A stretch of DNA of 10,348 nt from DASSBG01 sp965651365 (lineage in GTDB: Bacteria; Pseudomonadota; Gammaproteobacteria; Xanthomonadales; Rhodanobacteraceae), in NCBI GenBank assembly GCA_965651365.1, contig CBFGSA010000103.1:1-10348 (forward strand), given 5' to 3'. The notes beneath the pieces were generated by a model. It was not told where the DNA came from, did no database searches, and saw only the letters and a program-made list of their open reading frames with translations. This document shows, piece by piece, positions 1-5,646 of this stretch. The position numbers and the translations under genes were made by a program. Each line of letters opens with the position of its first letter. Position 1 is the stretch's first letter.

Positions 1-11
1 CCTTTCCCCTT

Positions 12-121
12 CGTCATCCTGGGGCCGAGCGCAGCGAGGAACCCGGGATCCACTTTTTGCGGGGAAGCCCGAGGGGGCGAGTGGACCCCGGATCGTCGCT
101 TCACTCCGTCCGGGGTGACGG
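12..121. repeat. Palindromic interspersed repeat element, copy A (full)
   Basis: The left arm (about 12-51, beginning cgtcatcctgggg) is a diverged reverse complement of the right arm (86-120, ccccggatcgtcgct...ctccgtccggggtgacg). The right arm itself holds a perfect 7-bp stem, CCCCGGA/TCCGGGG. Between the arms lies a GC-rich spacer (tgcggggaagcccgagggggcgagt pattern, 58-82) that is also recognisable in the copy at 5423-5609. Only repetitive DNA is seen in positions 1-136. Small reading frames through these units are translated repeat, not genes. Repeats of this general look are common in intergenic regions of Xanthomonadales genomes (recollection, not a search). Confidence 0.75.
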
Positions 122-136
122 GCCCGAACCTGCGGG

Positions 137-163
137 TTGCTCGCTGTCGCAGAGTGCTACACT
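137..163 (+). promoter_or_regulatory. Possible promoter of the toxin-antitoxin operon
   Basis: A weak -35 (TTGCTC, 137-142) and -10 (TACACT, 158-163) are separated by 15 nt, 29 nt before the antitoxin start. An imperfect dyad AACC-TGCG-GGTT (127-138) touches the -35 and could be an operator, since antitoxins of such modules usually autoregulate. The dyad lies in sequence shared with the repeat at 784-834, so it may only be repeat DNA. Both the match to consensus and the spacing are poor. Confidence 0.25.
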
Positions 164-192
164 TGGCGATCGAATTTTTCACGGACCATTTG

Positions 193-429
193 ATGGCTAC
201 CAAGCTGCAAGTTCCTTCCGCGTTCGATGAAGCTCCCAATGATGAGCGCATTGCCTTTGTCGCCAGTTTGTGGGACAGGATCGCCAGGGATCCGAGCCAA
301 GTAGAAATTCCCGTTGCTCATCAGCGGATTCTCGATGAACGATTGCGTGCTTATCAGGACAATCCCGAAGCGGGTGTGCCGTGGCATGAAGTGCGTGATC
401 AACTGCTGGGCAGACTTCGCCAGTCTTGA
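193..429 (+). CDS. Putative addiction module antitoxin (PF09720/TIGR02574-like)
   Basis: This 78-residue protein resembles the 'putative addiction module component' antitoxins. It has an N-terminal helix with the DERIAFVASLWDRI pattern (about residues 17-30; the family has an analogous L..eLwdsl segment). It ends in the typical C-terminal segment, an ILDERL helix, a NPE.G..W turn and an EVRDQLLGRLR helix, which in this family is expected to wrap the cognate toxin. I chose ATG 193 over an upstream in-frame ATG at 115 because the extra 26 residues come from repeat DNA and family members start close to this point. The stop codon overlaps the start of the toxin gene, so the two should be translationally coupled. 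The expected role is to neutralise the toxin and, with it, repress the operon. Confidence 0.8.
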   Translation: MATKLQVPSAFDEAPNDERIAFVASLWDRIARDPSQVEIPVAHQRILDERLRAYQDNPEAGVPWHEVRDQLLGRLRQS

Positions 430-725
430 TCAGCGTTCATGTCCAGCCGCAGGCCTCGATTGAGGCCGCAGATGCGTCTGTGTGGTATGAAGCGCAACGC
501 CCGGGATTGGGTACTGAATTCGTTTTGGAACTCGATGCGGCCATGGAGAAAGCCGCTGAGATGCCAACGGCCTTCGCAGTCCAGTATCGTGATGCGCGCC
601 GGATCTTGCTGCGACGTTTCCCCTATGCCGTGTACTTCACTTGTGAAGATGACAAGCTGGAGGTATTCGCGATATTGCATCAGCGCGGCAACCCTGAAAC
701 GTGGCAACAGCGGATGGGCCAGTAG
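426..725 (+). CDS. RelE/ParE-superfamily toxin
   Basis: This 99-residue protein has the ParE/RelE fold pattern: an initial strand (ISVHVQPQA), an amphipathic helix pair (ASVWYEAQRPGLGTEFVLELDAAMEKA), then strands RRILLRRFPYAVYFTCED and KLEVFAILHQRGNPETW. The 'RR.PY.v.f...d..l.v.ai.H..r.p..W' signature is characteristic of ParE-type toxins. Family members poison either DNA gyrase or the ribosome; the sequence does not tell which. The start is TTG at 426, overlapping the antitoxin stop (TTGA arrangement). The next in-frame Met is at residue 40, too late to keep the fold. Its context directly behind a PF09720 antitoxin supports the assignment. The intergenic stretch 726-836 holds only a half repeat and the convergent end of ispA. 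Confidence 0.85.
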   Translation: MISVHVQPQASIEAADASVWYEAQRPGLGTEFVLELDAAMEKAAEMPTAFAVQYRDARRILLRRFPYAVYFTCEDDKLEVFAILHQRGNPETWQQRMGQ

Positions 726-783
726 CCTGGGTCCTGGGCGGCATTATTCATCAGCGTCCGTCGCGATCTGGCTCAAGAGCGTG

Positions 784-834
784 CCCCGGATCGTCGCTGC
801 ACTCCGTCCGGGGTGACGGAAACCTGCGAGTTGC
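784..834. repeat. Palindromic repeat, half copy; direct repeat of 86-140
   Basis: Positions 784-818 match 86-120 with a single mismatch. The similarity continues beyond the repeat unit: AACCTGCGAGTTGC at 821-834 against AACCTGCGGGTTGC at 127-140. The third family copy (5575-5609) lacks that extension. No left arm is found near this copy. The unit contains the CCCCGGA/TCCGGGG stem but no T-tract, so it is not a classical terminator, although it sits between two convergent genes and could work as one. Together with copy A it flanks the toxin-antitoxin module. Confidence 0.75.
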
Positions 835-836
835 CG

Positions 837-1709
837 TCAGTTTGCGCGTTCCGCGGTGTAGCGGGTGAGCTGGCGGAGAAGATCGGCCTGGCTGCCGAGG
901 TCGGCTATTGCAGCAAGTGCCTGCTCGACATGGGCAGCCAGGTGTTGTCTTGATGCGTCCATGCCCAGGATCGAGGGGAAGGTGGGTTTGGCGTGGCGGG
1001 CGTCCTTGCCGGCGGTTTTGCCCAGGGTGGCGCTGTCGCTTTCCACATCGAGAATGTCGTCGCGGACCTGGAATGCCAGGCCCAGATGGGTTGCGCAATC
1101 GTCCAGGGCGTCGAGTATGCCGTCGTCGTGGCCGCCGCCGGCCAGCGCGCCCAAGCTGACCGAAGCGCGGATCAGGGCGCCGGTCTTGAGCTGGTGCATG
1201 TGCTCCAGCGCGGCGAGGTCGAGATTTTGCCCTACGGCGTCCAGGTCCAGTGCCTGGCCGCCGGCCATGCCGATTGAACCGCAAGCGGCGCCGAGGCAGC
1301 GCAGCATCGCGACCTTGGTTGCCGAATCGGTCGCGGGACTGTCGGCCAGGATCTCGAATGCCAGCGCCTGCAGCGCATCGCCGGCCAGGATCGCGGTGGC
1401 CTCGCCGAAGGCCACATGGCAGGTCGGCTGGCCGCGGCGCAGTTTGTCGTCGTCCATCGCCGGCAGGTCGTCGTGCACCAGCGAGTAGGCGTGGATCAGT
1501 TCCACCGCGCAGGCGGGTGTGTCCAGCAGCGTGCCGGTTTCACCGAAAACCTGGCCGCCGGCGTACACCAGCAGTGGCCGCAGGCGTTTGCCGCCGCCGA
1601 GCACGGCATGCCGCATGGCCTGGTGCAGGCTGGCGGGCGCCGCATCGGCGCGCGGCAGCACGCGCTCGAGCGCGGCTTCGGCCCGGGCGGTCAGGTGTTC
1701 GACGTTCAT
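837..1709 (-). CDS. ispA: Farnesyl diphosphate synthase (type II, bacterial)
   Basis: This 290-residue cytosolic enzyme is predicted to condense DMAPP/GPP with IPP to make farnesyl diphosphate, the precursor of undecaprenyl-P, quinone side chains and heme O. Visible motifs are the GGGKRLRP substrate-binding segment (38-45), the first Asp-rich motif DDLPAMDDD (80-88) with the two-residue insertion of bacterial FPP synthases, and the second Asp-rich motif in FQVRDDILD (213-221). The aromatic residue five positions before the first motif (Y75) fits a C15 chain-length limit rather than a geranylgeranyl synthase. The length is normal for the family. The gene is last in the yidD-tilS-xseB-ispA run and starts 4 nt after the xseB stop; xseB-ispA adjacency is a widely conserved pairing. 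No dxs gene follows. Instead ispA ends at a repeat and a convergent toxin-antitoxin module. Confidence 0.95.
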   Translation of the reverse strand: MNVEHLTARAEAALERVLPRADAAPASLHQAMRHAVLGGGKRLRPLLVYAGGQVFGETGTLLDTPACAVELIHAYSLVHDDLPAMDDDKLRRGQPTCHVAFGEATAILAGDALQALAFEILADSPATDSATKVAMLRCLGAACGSIGMAGGQALDLDAVGQNLDLAALEHMHQLKTGALIRASVSLGALAGGGHDDGILDALDDCATHLGLAFQVRDDILDVESDSATLGKTAGKDARHAKPTFPSILGMDASRQHLAAHVEQALAAIADLGSQADLLRQLTRYTAERAN

Positions 1710-1713
1710 GCTG

Positions 1714-1965
1714 TCAATCGGGCGCTTCGTCGAAGGGCTCGGCGCTGTCGGGGTCTTCCGGATCCATCAGCAGCTTGACCCGCAGCTCGGCCTGCTCCAG
1801 CGCGCTCTGGCAGTCGCGGAACAGGGCCACGCCGCGTTCGAAGGATTTCAGCGACTCGTCCAGGCTGAGCTCGCCTTCTTCAAGATGAGCGACCAGGGTC
1901 TCAAGCTCATCCAGCGATTTCTCGAAATGCGCGATCTGGTTCTGCTCTTTTGCGGGCTTGGCCAT
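1714..1965 (-). CDS. xseB: Exodeoxyribonuclease VII small subunit
   Basis: This 83-residue protein is almost entirely helical and carries the family signature: FEKSLDELETLVAHLEEGELSLDESLKSFERGVAL (14-48), followed by a second helix CQSALEQAELRVKLL. XseB subunits bind XseA to form exonuclease VII, which degrades single-stranded DNA from both ends. The acidic C-terminal tail (DPEDPDSAEPFDEAPD) is longer and more charged than the core needs. I chose ATG 1965; a Met three codons upstream (MPAMAKP, 1974) is equally possible, and neither has a clear Shine-Dalgarno. The gene starts 26 nt after the tilS stop and ends 4 nt before ispA, consistent with one transcript. xseA is not in the window. Confidence 0.95.
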   Translation of the reverse strand: MAKPAKEQNQIAHFEKSLDELETLVAHLEEGELSLDESLKSFERGVALFRDCQSALEQAELRVKLLMDPEDPDSAEPFDEAPD

Positions 1966-1991
1966 GGCGGGCATGTGGCGTGGGAATCTGG

Positions 1992-3302
1992 TTACACATG
2001 ATAACGCCATTCCGGCCGCACTCCGAGTGCTTCGAAGCATTTTGTGCCGGTTTCGGTGAGGCACAGGTCGGCGACTGCCAGCAGCTCCTCGCCGTGGTAC
2101 AGCAGCGGGCAGAAGGGCCGCAGCCAGGGTGGCAGGCCGTGCTGCTGAAAGATGTAGCGCAGCTCGCGACCACAGCGATCGCCAGCCGGATGCAGATATT
2201 CTCCACCGCGGCGCAAGCGTACGGTGAAGTGTGGTGGCGGCTTGTCCGCCGGCGCCCGACTGGGCACGAGAGCAAGCGTGCCCAAAGGCAGCCGCATGGC
2301 CCGTCCATCCCAGGCCTGCTGCCAGTGTGCCGGCATTTCGGGTAGCGGCGCCATTGCATGCATGTGGCCACGCCACACCCGTACATCCACGCCGGGCCAG
2401 TGCAACAGCGGTACACGGTCCTCACTGGCGGTCGCGGCCTGTCGTTCAAGTTCGTGGCGCTGGGCACTGGTGGGCGCGGGCAAACCCTTGCGGTGCAGCC
2501 AGCGTTCCAGCAGCAGTCCGCGCAATGCGGCGGGCAGATCCAGCCACGCCGCCGCGTCCAGGCTGTCATCCGTGCCGATCAGTGGCCCCAGGCTGTCCAG
2601 TTGTTGATCCAGAAAGTTGCGGGTCTCGGCGCAGTGCTGCGCGCTTTGCAAAATGGATGCGTCGGCCTGGGGCAGGTGGCCGCGGATTTGGGGCAGGATC
2701 TGCCGGCGCAGCCAGCTTCGGGTCATGCCAGGGTCTGCATTGGCGGGGTCGGCGACAGGGACGATGCTCTGCCGTTCCAGCCAGTCGGCGATGGCTGCAT
2801 GGGGCACATCCAGCCAGGGACGCCACAGCCAGCCCAAGCCGAACGGGCGTCGTGCCTGCATGCCGGCCAGGCCGTGCGGGCCGGCCCCACGCAGCAATTT
2901 GAGCAGGACGGTTTCGACCTGATCGTCGCGGTGGTGTGCCAGCAGCAGCGCCTCGCCATCGCGCAGGTGTTGCTGCAAGGCGGCAAGACGGGCCTCGCGG
3001 GCAGCCGCTTCCGGACCCTGGCCGCTGGCAGCCACCACGACCTTCAGCACATCCAGGTCGATCTGGCGCTCGGTGCAGAACTGGCGGCATCGGCTTGCCC
3101 ATTCGCCGGAGCAGGGATTGAGGCCGTGGTCGACATGCACGGCCCGCAGGCCTCGCTCGCGCGCTTCGGGCAGTTGCGCCAGCACATCGAGCAGGGCGCT
3201 GGAATCGCCGCCACCGCTGACGGCCACGCACAAGCTGCCGCCGGGCAGCGTGGCCAGTGCCCGGCGTGTGAGATGCAACAGGTCGGGTTTGCTTGGGCTC
3301 AT
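1992..3302 (-). CDS. tilS: tRNA(Ile)-lysidine synthase
   Basis: This 436-residue ATP-dependent enzyme is predicted to convert cytidine 34 of the CAU-anticodon tRNA-Ile2 into lysidine, switching decoding from AUG to AUA. It has the PP-loop signature SGGGDS (29-34), HVDHGLN (56-62), LAHHRDDQVET (121-131) and the family TilS C-terminal domains (KPPPHFTVRLRRGGEYLHP... and a DLCLTETG-type end). The usual D-x-SN...RN-x-LR segment is degenerate here: DPANADPGMTRSWLRR (185-200) has Ala and Ser at positions where SN and RN are common. I chose ATG 3302 over the longer frame (3338) because it overlaps the yidD stop as ATGA and puts the PP-loop at the usual distance from the N-terminus. The large plus-strand frame opposite this gene is a codon shadow. 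Confidence 0.95.
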   Translation of the reverse strand: MSPSKPDLLHLTRRALATLPGGSLCVAVSGGGDSSALLDVLAQLPEARERGLRAVHVDHGLNPCSGEWASRCRQFCTERQIDLDVLKVVVAASGQGPEAAAREARLAALQQHLRDGEALLLAHHRDDQVETVLLKLLRGAGPHGLAGMQARRPFGLGWLWRPWLDVPHAAIADWLERQSIVPVADPANADPGMTRSWLRRQILPQIRGHLPQADASILQSAQHCAETRNFLDQQLDSLGPLIGTDDSLDAAAWLDLPAALRGLLLERWLHRKGLPAPTSAQRHELERQAATASEDRVPLLHWPGVDVRVWRGHMHAMAPLPEMPAHWQQAWDGRAMRLPLGTLALVPSRAPADKPPPHFTVRLRRGGEYLHPAGDRCGRELRYIFQQHGLPPWLRPFCPLLYHGEELLAVADLCLTETGTKCFEALGVRPEWRYHV

Positions 3303-3565
3303 GGCGGGTCGTTGCGTGCGGCACGCGGCGATCGGCAACGGGCCAGGTGGAAGCTTTCAGGCACCGGATCCTCGCCGCCCGTGCACAGCGGCTGGCAGCG
3401 GGCAATTCGCCACACCGTCAGAATGCAACCGCGCAGCGAGCCGTGTCGAGCGATCGCCTGGCGCGCATAGTCCGAACAGCTTGGGTGGAAGCGGCAGCGC
3501 GAACCCAGCAGGGGACTGATCCAGCGCTTGTACTGCGCCAGCAGAAACAGCAGCAGGCGGCTCAT
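3299..3565 (-). CDS. yidD: Membrane protein insertion efficiency factor YidD
   Basis: This 88-residue protein begins with an amphipathic/hydrophobic helix (SRLLLFLLAQYKRWISPLLG), followed by the YidD hallmark CRFHPSCSDYARQAI (24-38) and the GGEDPVPESF segment (63-72); its Cys residues are at 24, 30, 47 and 57. YidD is a small inner-membrane-associated protein that assists YidC-dependent insertion. I chose ATG 3565 because family members begin right at this helix; the 22 extra residues of the longer frame look non-coding. In many bacteria yidD sits between rnpA and yidC near the origin. Here it heads an operon with tilS, overlapping it by 4 nt, and is divergent from dksA. The C-terminal 15 residues are Arg/Pro-rich and variable, as is common in the family. 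Confidence 0.92.
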   Translation of the reverse strand: MSRLLLFLLAQYKRWISPLLGSRCRFHPSCSDYARQAIARHGSLRGCILTVWRIARCQPLCTGGEDPVPESFHLARCRSPRAARNDPP

Positions 3566-3669
3566 GTTTGCGTCCCGGTTCTCATATTGCGGTGAAGCGG
3601 CCTCATGCGCTGCAAATTGGCTTGATGTCACTGTACAATGGCGGGCTTCGAATGTGCGCGCTTGCGTAC

Positions 3670-3698
3670 TTGAATCGCCGCCGAAACTGCACTATAAC
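3670..3698 (+). promoter_or_regulatory. Sigma70-type promoter of dksA with GC-rich discriminator
   Basis: A -35 TTGAAT (3670-3675) and a -10 TATAAC (3693-3698) are separated by exactly 17 nt, 34 nt upstream of the dksA ATG. The sequence just after the -10 (gcgcggctgccg, 3699-3710) is very GC-rich. In E. coli, GC-rich discriminators mark promoters inhibited by ppGpp and DksA, so negative autoregulation is plausible (inference). A second, weaker -10-like TACAAT lies at 3634-3639 without a convincing -35. No clear promoter for the divergent yidD could be picked out in 3566-3732. Confidence 0.6.
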
Positions 3699-3732
3699 GC
3701 GCGGCTGCCGCTTCATTTACGGTGACAACTCA

Positions 3733-4545
3733 ATGGCAACAACCAAATCCGGCTCCAGCAAGGCCAAGGGCAAGAAGAAGACCGCGACCAGGAAGGCTGC
3801 AACCAAGAAGGCCGTGAAGAAGACGGCCGCGGCCAAGAAGGCCGTGAAGAAGGCGGCTGCACGCAAGCCGGCGACGAAGAAGACTGCCGCAAGCAAGGCC
3901 GGCGCCAGAAAGGCTTCCGCAAAAAAGGCTGCCACCAAGAAGGCTGCGGCCAAAAAGCCCGCGGCCAAAAAGGCGCCAGCGAAGAAAGCCGGCGCCAGGA
4001 AAACCGTCACGAAGAAGCCTGCCGCCCGCAAGCCCGCTGCAAGCCGTGGCAAGGGCAAGGCAGCAGTGCTCAGCAAACCGGCTGAAACCAGTATCACACG
4101 CGAAGGCGGCCGCTATGCCTTGCCGTCCACGATCGTGGTTGATCTGCCGAAGAACTATCGCCCAAAGGCCCGCGAAGAATATATGGGGCCGAAGCAGTTG
4201 GCCTACTTCCGGGCCAAGTTGCGCGACTGGCGCGACCAGTTGGTCGAGGAGTCGCGGCAGACCATGGACAACCTGCGCGATGAAGTCCGTGATGTCGGTG
4301 ACGAAGCCGAGCGCGCCACGCGCGAAACCGAGAATTCGCTGGAACTGCGCACCCGCGACCGCTATCGCAAGCTGATCGCCAAGATCGACAAGGCGCTGCG
4401 CCGCATCGAGGATGGCAGCTATGGCTACTGTGAGGAGACCGACGAGGAAATCGGCATCGACCGTCTCGACGCGCGTCCTATCGCCACGCTGTCATTGGAT
4501 GCCCAGGAGCGCCGCGAGCATCTGCGCAAGCAGATGGGTGACTGA
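3733..4545 (+). CDS. dksA: RNA polymerase-binding transcription factor DksA with Lys/Ala-rich N-terminal tail
   Basis: This 270-residue protein is predicted to bind the RNA polymerase secondary channel and work with ppGpp in the stringent response. Residues 2-112 form a low-complexity, histone H1-like tail of KKAAA/KKPAAKK-type repeats. From EEYM (148) to the GYC (231-233) it aligns without gaps to E. coli DksA as I remember it, including SLELR.RDR.RKLI.KI. The coiled-coil tip DxxDxA of E. coli (D71, D74, A76) is here D190, E193 and A195, a conservative Asp-to-Glu change at the key acidic residue. Of the four zinc-binding Cys only C233 remains (CEET, then ATLSLDAQ), so no zinc site is expected; reduced-Cys DksA proteins are known. 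I chose ATG 3733 because it follows a GGTGA Shine-Dalgarno-like site at 3721 and a good promoter. Upstream in-frame Met codons lie in or before that promoter. E. coli DksA has 151 residues, so almost all the extra length is tail. Confidence 0.95.
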   Translation: MATTKSGSSKAKGKKKTATRKAATKKAVKKTAAAKKAVKKAAARKPATKKTAASKAGARKASAKKAATKKAAAKKPAAKKAPAKKAGARKTVTKKPAARKPAASRGKGKAAVLSKPAETSITREGGRYALPSTIVVDLPKNYRPKAREEYMGPKQLAYFRAKLRDWRDQLVEESRQTMDNLRDEVRDVGDEAERATRETENSLELRTRDRYRKLIAKIDKALRRIEDGSYGYCEETDEEIGIDRLDARPIATLSLDAQERREHLRKQMGD

Positions 4546-4553
4546 CAAGAGCC

Positions 4554-4583
4554 GGGAATCGGGAATCGGGAATCGGGAATCGG
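4554..4583 (+). repeat. GGGAATC heptamer array (G-quadruplex pattern)
   Basis: Four exact tandem copies of GGGAATC (4554-4581), plus a trailing GG, begin 9 nt after the dksA stop. G-tracts at 4554, 4561, 4568 and 4575 with 4-nt loops fit the canonical quadruplex motif on the dksA sense strand. I recall that heptamers of this kind are enriched in Xanthomonas intergenic regions and can form quadruplexes. Here the array could affect dksA mRNA 3' end formation or stability (inference). Confidence 0.85.
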
Positions 4584-4600
4584 AAAAGCGCGCGGAACTT

Positions 4601-4682
4601 GTAGGGTGCTGCTGAGCGCAGCGAAGCGCACCGCGTCGCGGAGTCTGTTTGGTGCGCTTCACTTCGTTCAGCAGCACCCTAC
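4601..4682. repeat. Long inverted repeat (32-nt arms), possible bidirectional terminator or MITE-like repeat
   Basis: The left arm 4601-4632 (starting GTAGGGTGCTGCTGAG) and the right arm 4651-4682 (ending CAGCAGCACCCTAC) are complementary at 29 of 32 positions, with one further G-U wobble possible in RNA, around an 18-nt loop (4633-4650). The element lies between convergent dksA and the HNH gene, so a strong hairpin would form in either transcript. No T-tract follows either arm, so intrinsic termination is not certain. The GTAGGGTG...GAGCGCAGCGAAGCGCACC look resembles repeats scattered in many gamma- and betaproteobacterial genomes (recollection). Confidence 0.8.
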
Positions 4683-4715
4683 GTGGGCATTTTCCGCTCA
4701 CCGCACCCAGGCACG

Positions 4716-5348
4716 CTACATCGGTCGCCGGTCGCGGGGCAGATGGTGGACCAGGAACTCCATCTGGTCGGCCAGGATATTGCGATTGGACAGGATCAGG
4801 TGTTCCACCCAGCTCGGGCGGAAGGGCACGGCCAGCAGCGGCATGCCGGCCTGTTGCGGCGTGCGGTTGCTTTTGCGCAGGTTGCAGGCAATGCAGGCAC
4901 TGACCACGTTTTCCCACTCGTCCTTGCCCTGGCGTGACAGTGGCATGACATGGTCACGGGTCAGTTCGCTGCGCTGGCACTGGTTGCCGCAATACAGGCA
5001 CAGGTACCGGTCGCGGGCGAACAGCGCGTTGTTGCTCAGCGCCGGCGCCGGGTCGACTGCACTGGCATGGCAGCGCCCGGTGCTGGCGATGATCGGGTGC
5101 AGGTCGATGGTGCTCTGGCGCTGGTCGCTGCGGCTGTGGCCGCCGTGCACCGTCAGACACGGATCACCCAGAGTCCAGGCCACCGCTTCGCGCACGTACA
5201 GGCAAACCGCGTCCTGCCAGCTTATCCAGTCCAGAATGCGCCCGGTGACGTCCAGCGACAGCACGCGTGTGGTGTGCAGGCTGGCAGCGGCGCTGATGGC
5301 GGCCTCCAGCTCGGCGCTGTGGAATGCGGTTTGTGCTTGTGCATTCAT
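4716..5348 (-). CDS. HNH endonuclease family protein
   Basis: This 210-residue protein has a C-terminal HNH module: CLYCGNQC (117-124), RDHVMPLSRQG with the D132-H133 pair, N147 in WENVVSAC, and CIACN (152-156). The two CxxC pairs probably bind a structural zinc, while H133, N147 and the region after CxxCN form the beta-beta-alpha metal active site. The N-terminal half (TRVLSLDVTGRILDWISWQDAVCLYVREAVAW, 27-58) matches the conserved domain of a widespread, uncharacterised HNH family of free-standing proteins. Substrate and role are unknown; nothing nearby suggests restriction, intron or phage packaging. I chose ATG 5348 because upstream in-frame sequence runs into repeat DNA. A short dyad ACCAC/GTGGT lies just upstream (about 5366-5383). 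The gene is convergent with dksA. Confidence 0.88.
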   Translation of the reverse strand: MNAQAQTAFHSAELEAAISAAASLHTTRVLSLDVTGRILDWISWQDAVCLYVREAVAWTLGDPCLTVHGGHSRSDQRQSTIDLHPIIASTGRCHASAVDPAPALSNNALFARDRYLCLYCGNQCQRSELTRDHVMPLSRQGKDEWENVVSACIACNLRKSNRTPQQAGMPLLAVPFRPSWVEHLILSNRNILADQMEFLVHHLPRDRRPM

Positions 5349-5422
5349 CCTGAGCCGAGCATAAACCACTTTTTCGTGTGGTGGTAGCGTTGGCCGATAT
5401 TCAAAGACTGTGTGGCTTGTTT

Positions 5423-5609
5423 CGTCGTTCCGGACGAAACGAAGTGGAGATCCGGACGCCGAGGCAGGAATGCCGGAGGCGAACATCGGCGCAGCCGATG
5501 GCCCGAAGGGTGAGCGCCAAGGATGGCGCGAATACATCCATTCGCTTGCGGGAAAGCCTGAGGCGCCGAGTAGGCCCCGGATCGTCGCTGCGCTCCGTCC
5601 GGGGTGACA
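5423..5609. repeat. Palindromic interspersed repeat element, copy B (long)
   Basis: The left arm (5423-5458, cgtcgttccggacgaaacg...) and right arm (5575-5609, ccccggatcgtcgct...cgtccggggtgaca) form the same inverted arrangement as copy A. The segment before the right arm (tgcgggaaagcctgaggcgccgagt, about 5548-5572) is clearly related to 58-82. The middle (about 5460-5545) is extra DNA absent from copy A, with its own short dyads such as catcggcgcagccgatg. This element fills most of the 298-nt gap between the HNH gene and the SLOG gene end. Frames on both strands here are not convincing genes. No terminator with a T-tract was found for the operon ending at 5647. Confidence 0.75.
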
Positions 5610-5646
5610 GGTTCCAGCCGGGCGCATCTGTCGGCATCGTCTGTGG

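Noticed and set aside
751..1284. Minus-strand Arg/Pro-rich frame overlapping ispA
   Set aside because: It is an out-of-frame reading of ispA with the extreme Arg/Pro/Gly composition typical of shadows in GC-rich DNA.
2358..3470. Plus-strand open frame of 370 codons opposite tilS/yidD
   Set aside because: The minus strand encodes unmistakable TilS and YidD motifs; the plus frame crosses both genes and has no coherent features.
3717..4097. Ala/Phe-rich minus-strand frame resembling a membrane protein
   Set aside because: It is the antisense of the Lys/Ala repeat tail of DksA; apparent hydrophobicity arises from reading AAG/GCC repeats in reverse.
4554..4682. CRISPR-like or tandem array
   Set aside because: The units are 7-nt heptamers without spacers, followed by a single hairpin; no repeat-spacer pattern is present.
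4716..5348. HNH gene as part of a restriction or homing system
   Set aside because: No methyltransferase, intron or intein signature is nearby, and the N-terminal half matches a common free-standing HNH family.
5401..5637. Small frames on both strands within the repeat at 5423-5609
   Set aside because: The translated peptides (CHPGRSAAT-, FRPERR-like) come from the interspersed repeat; similar peptides appear wherever it is translated.
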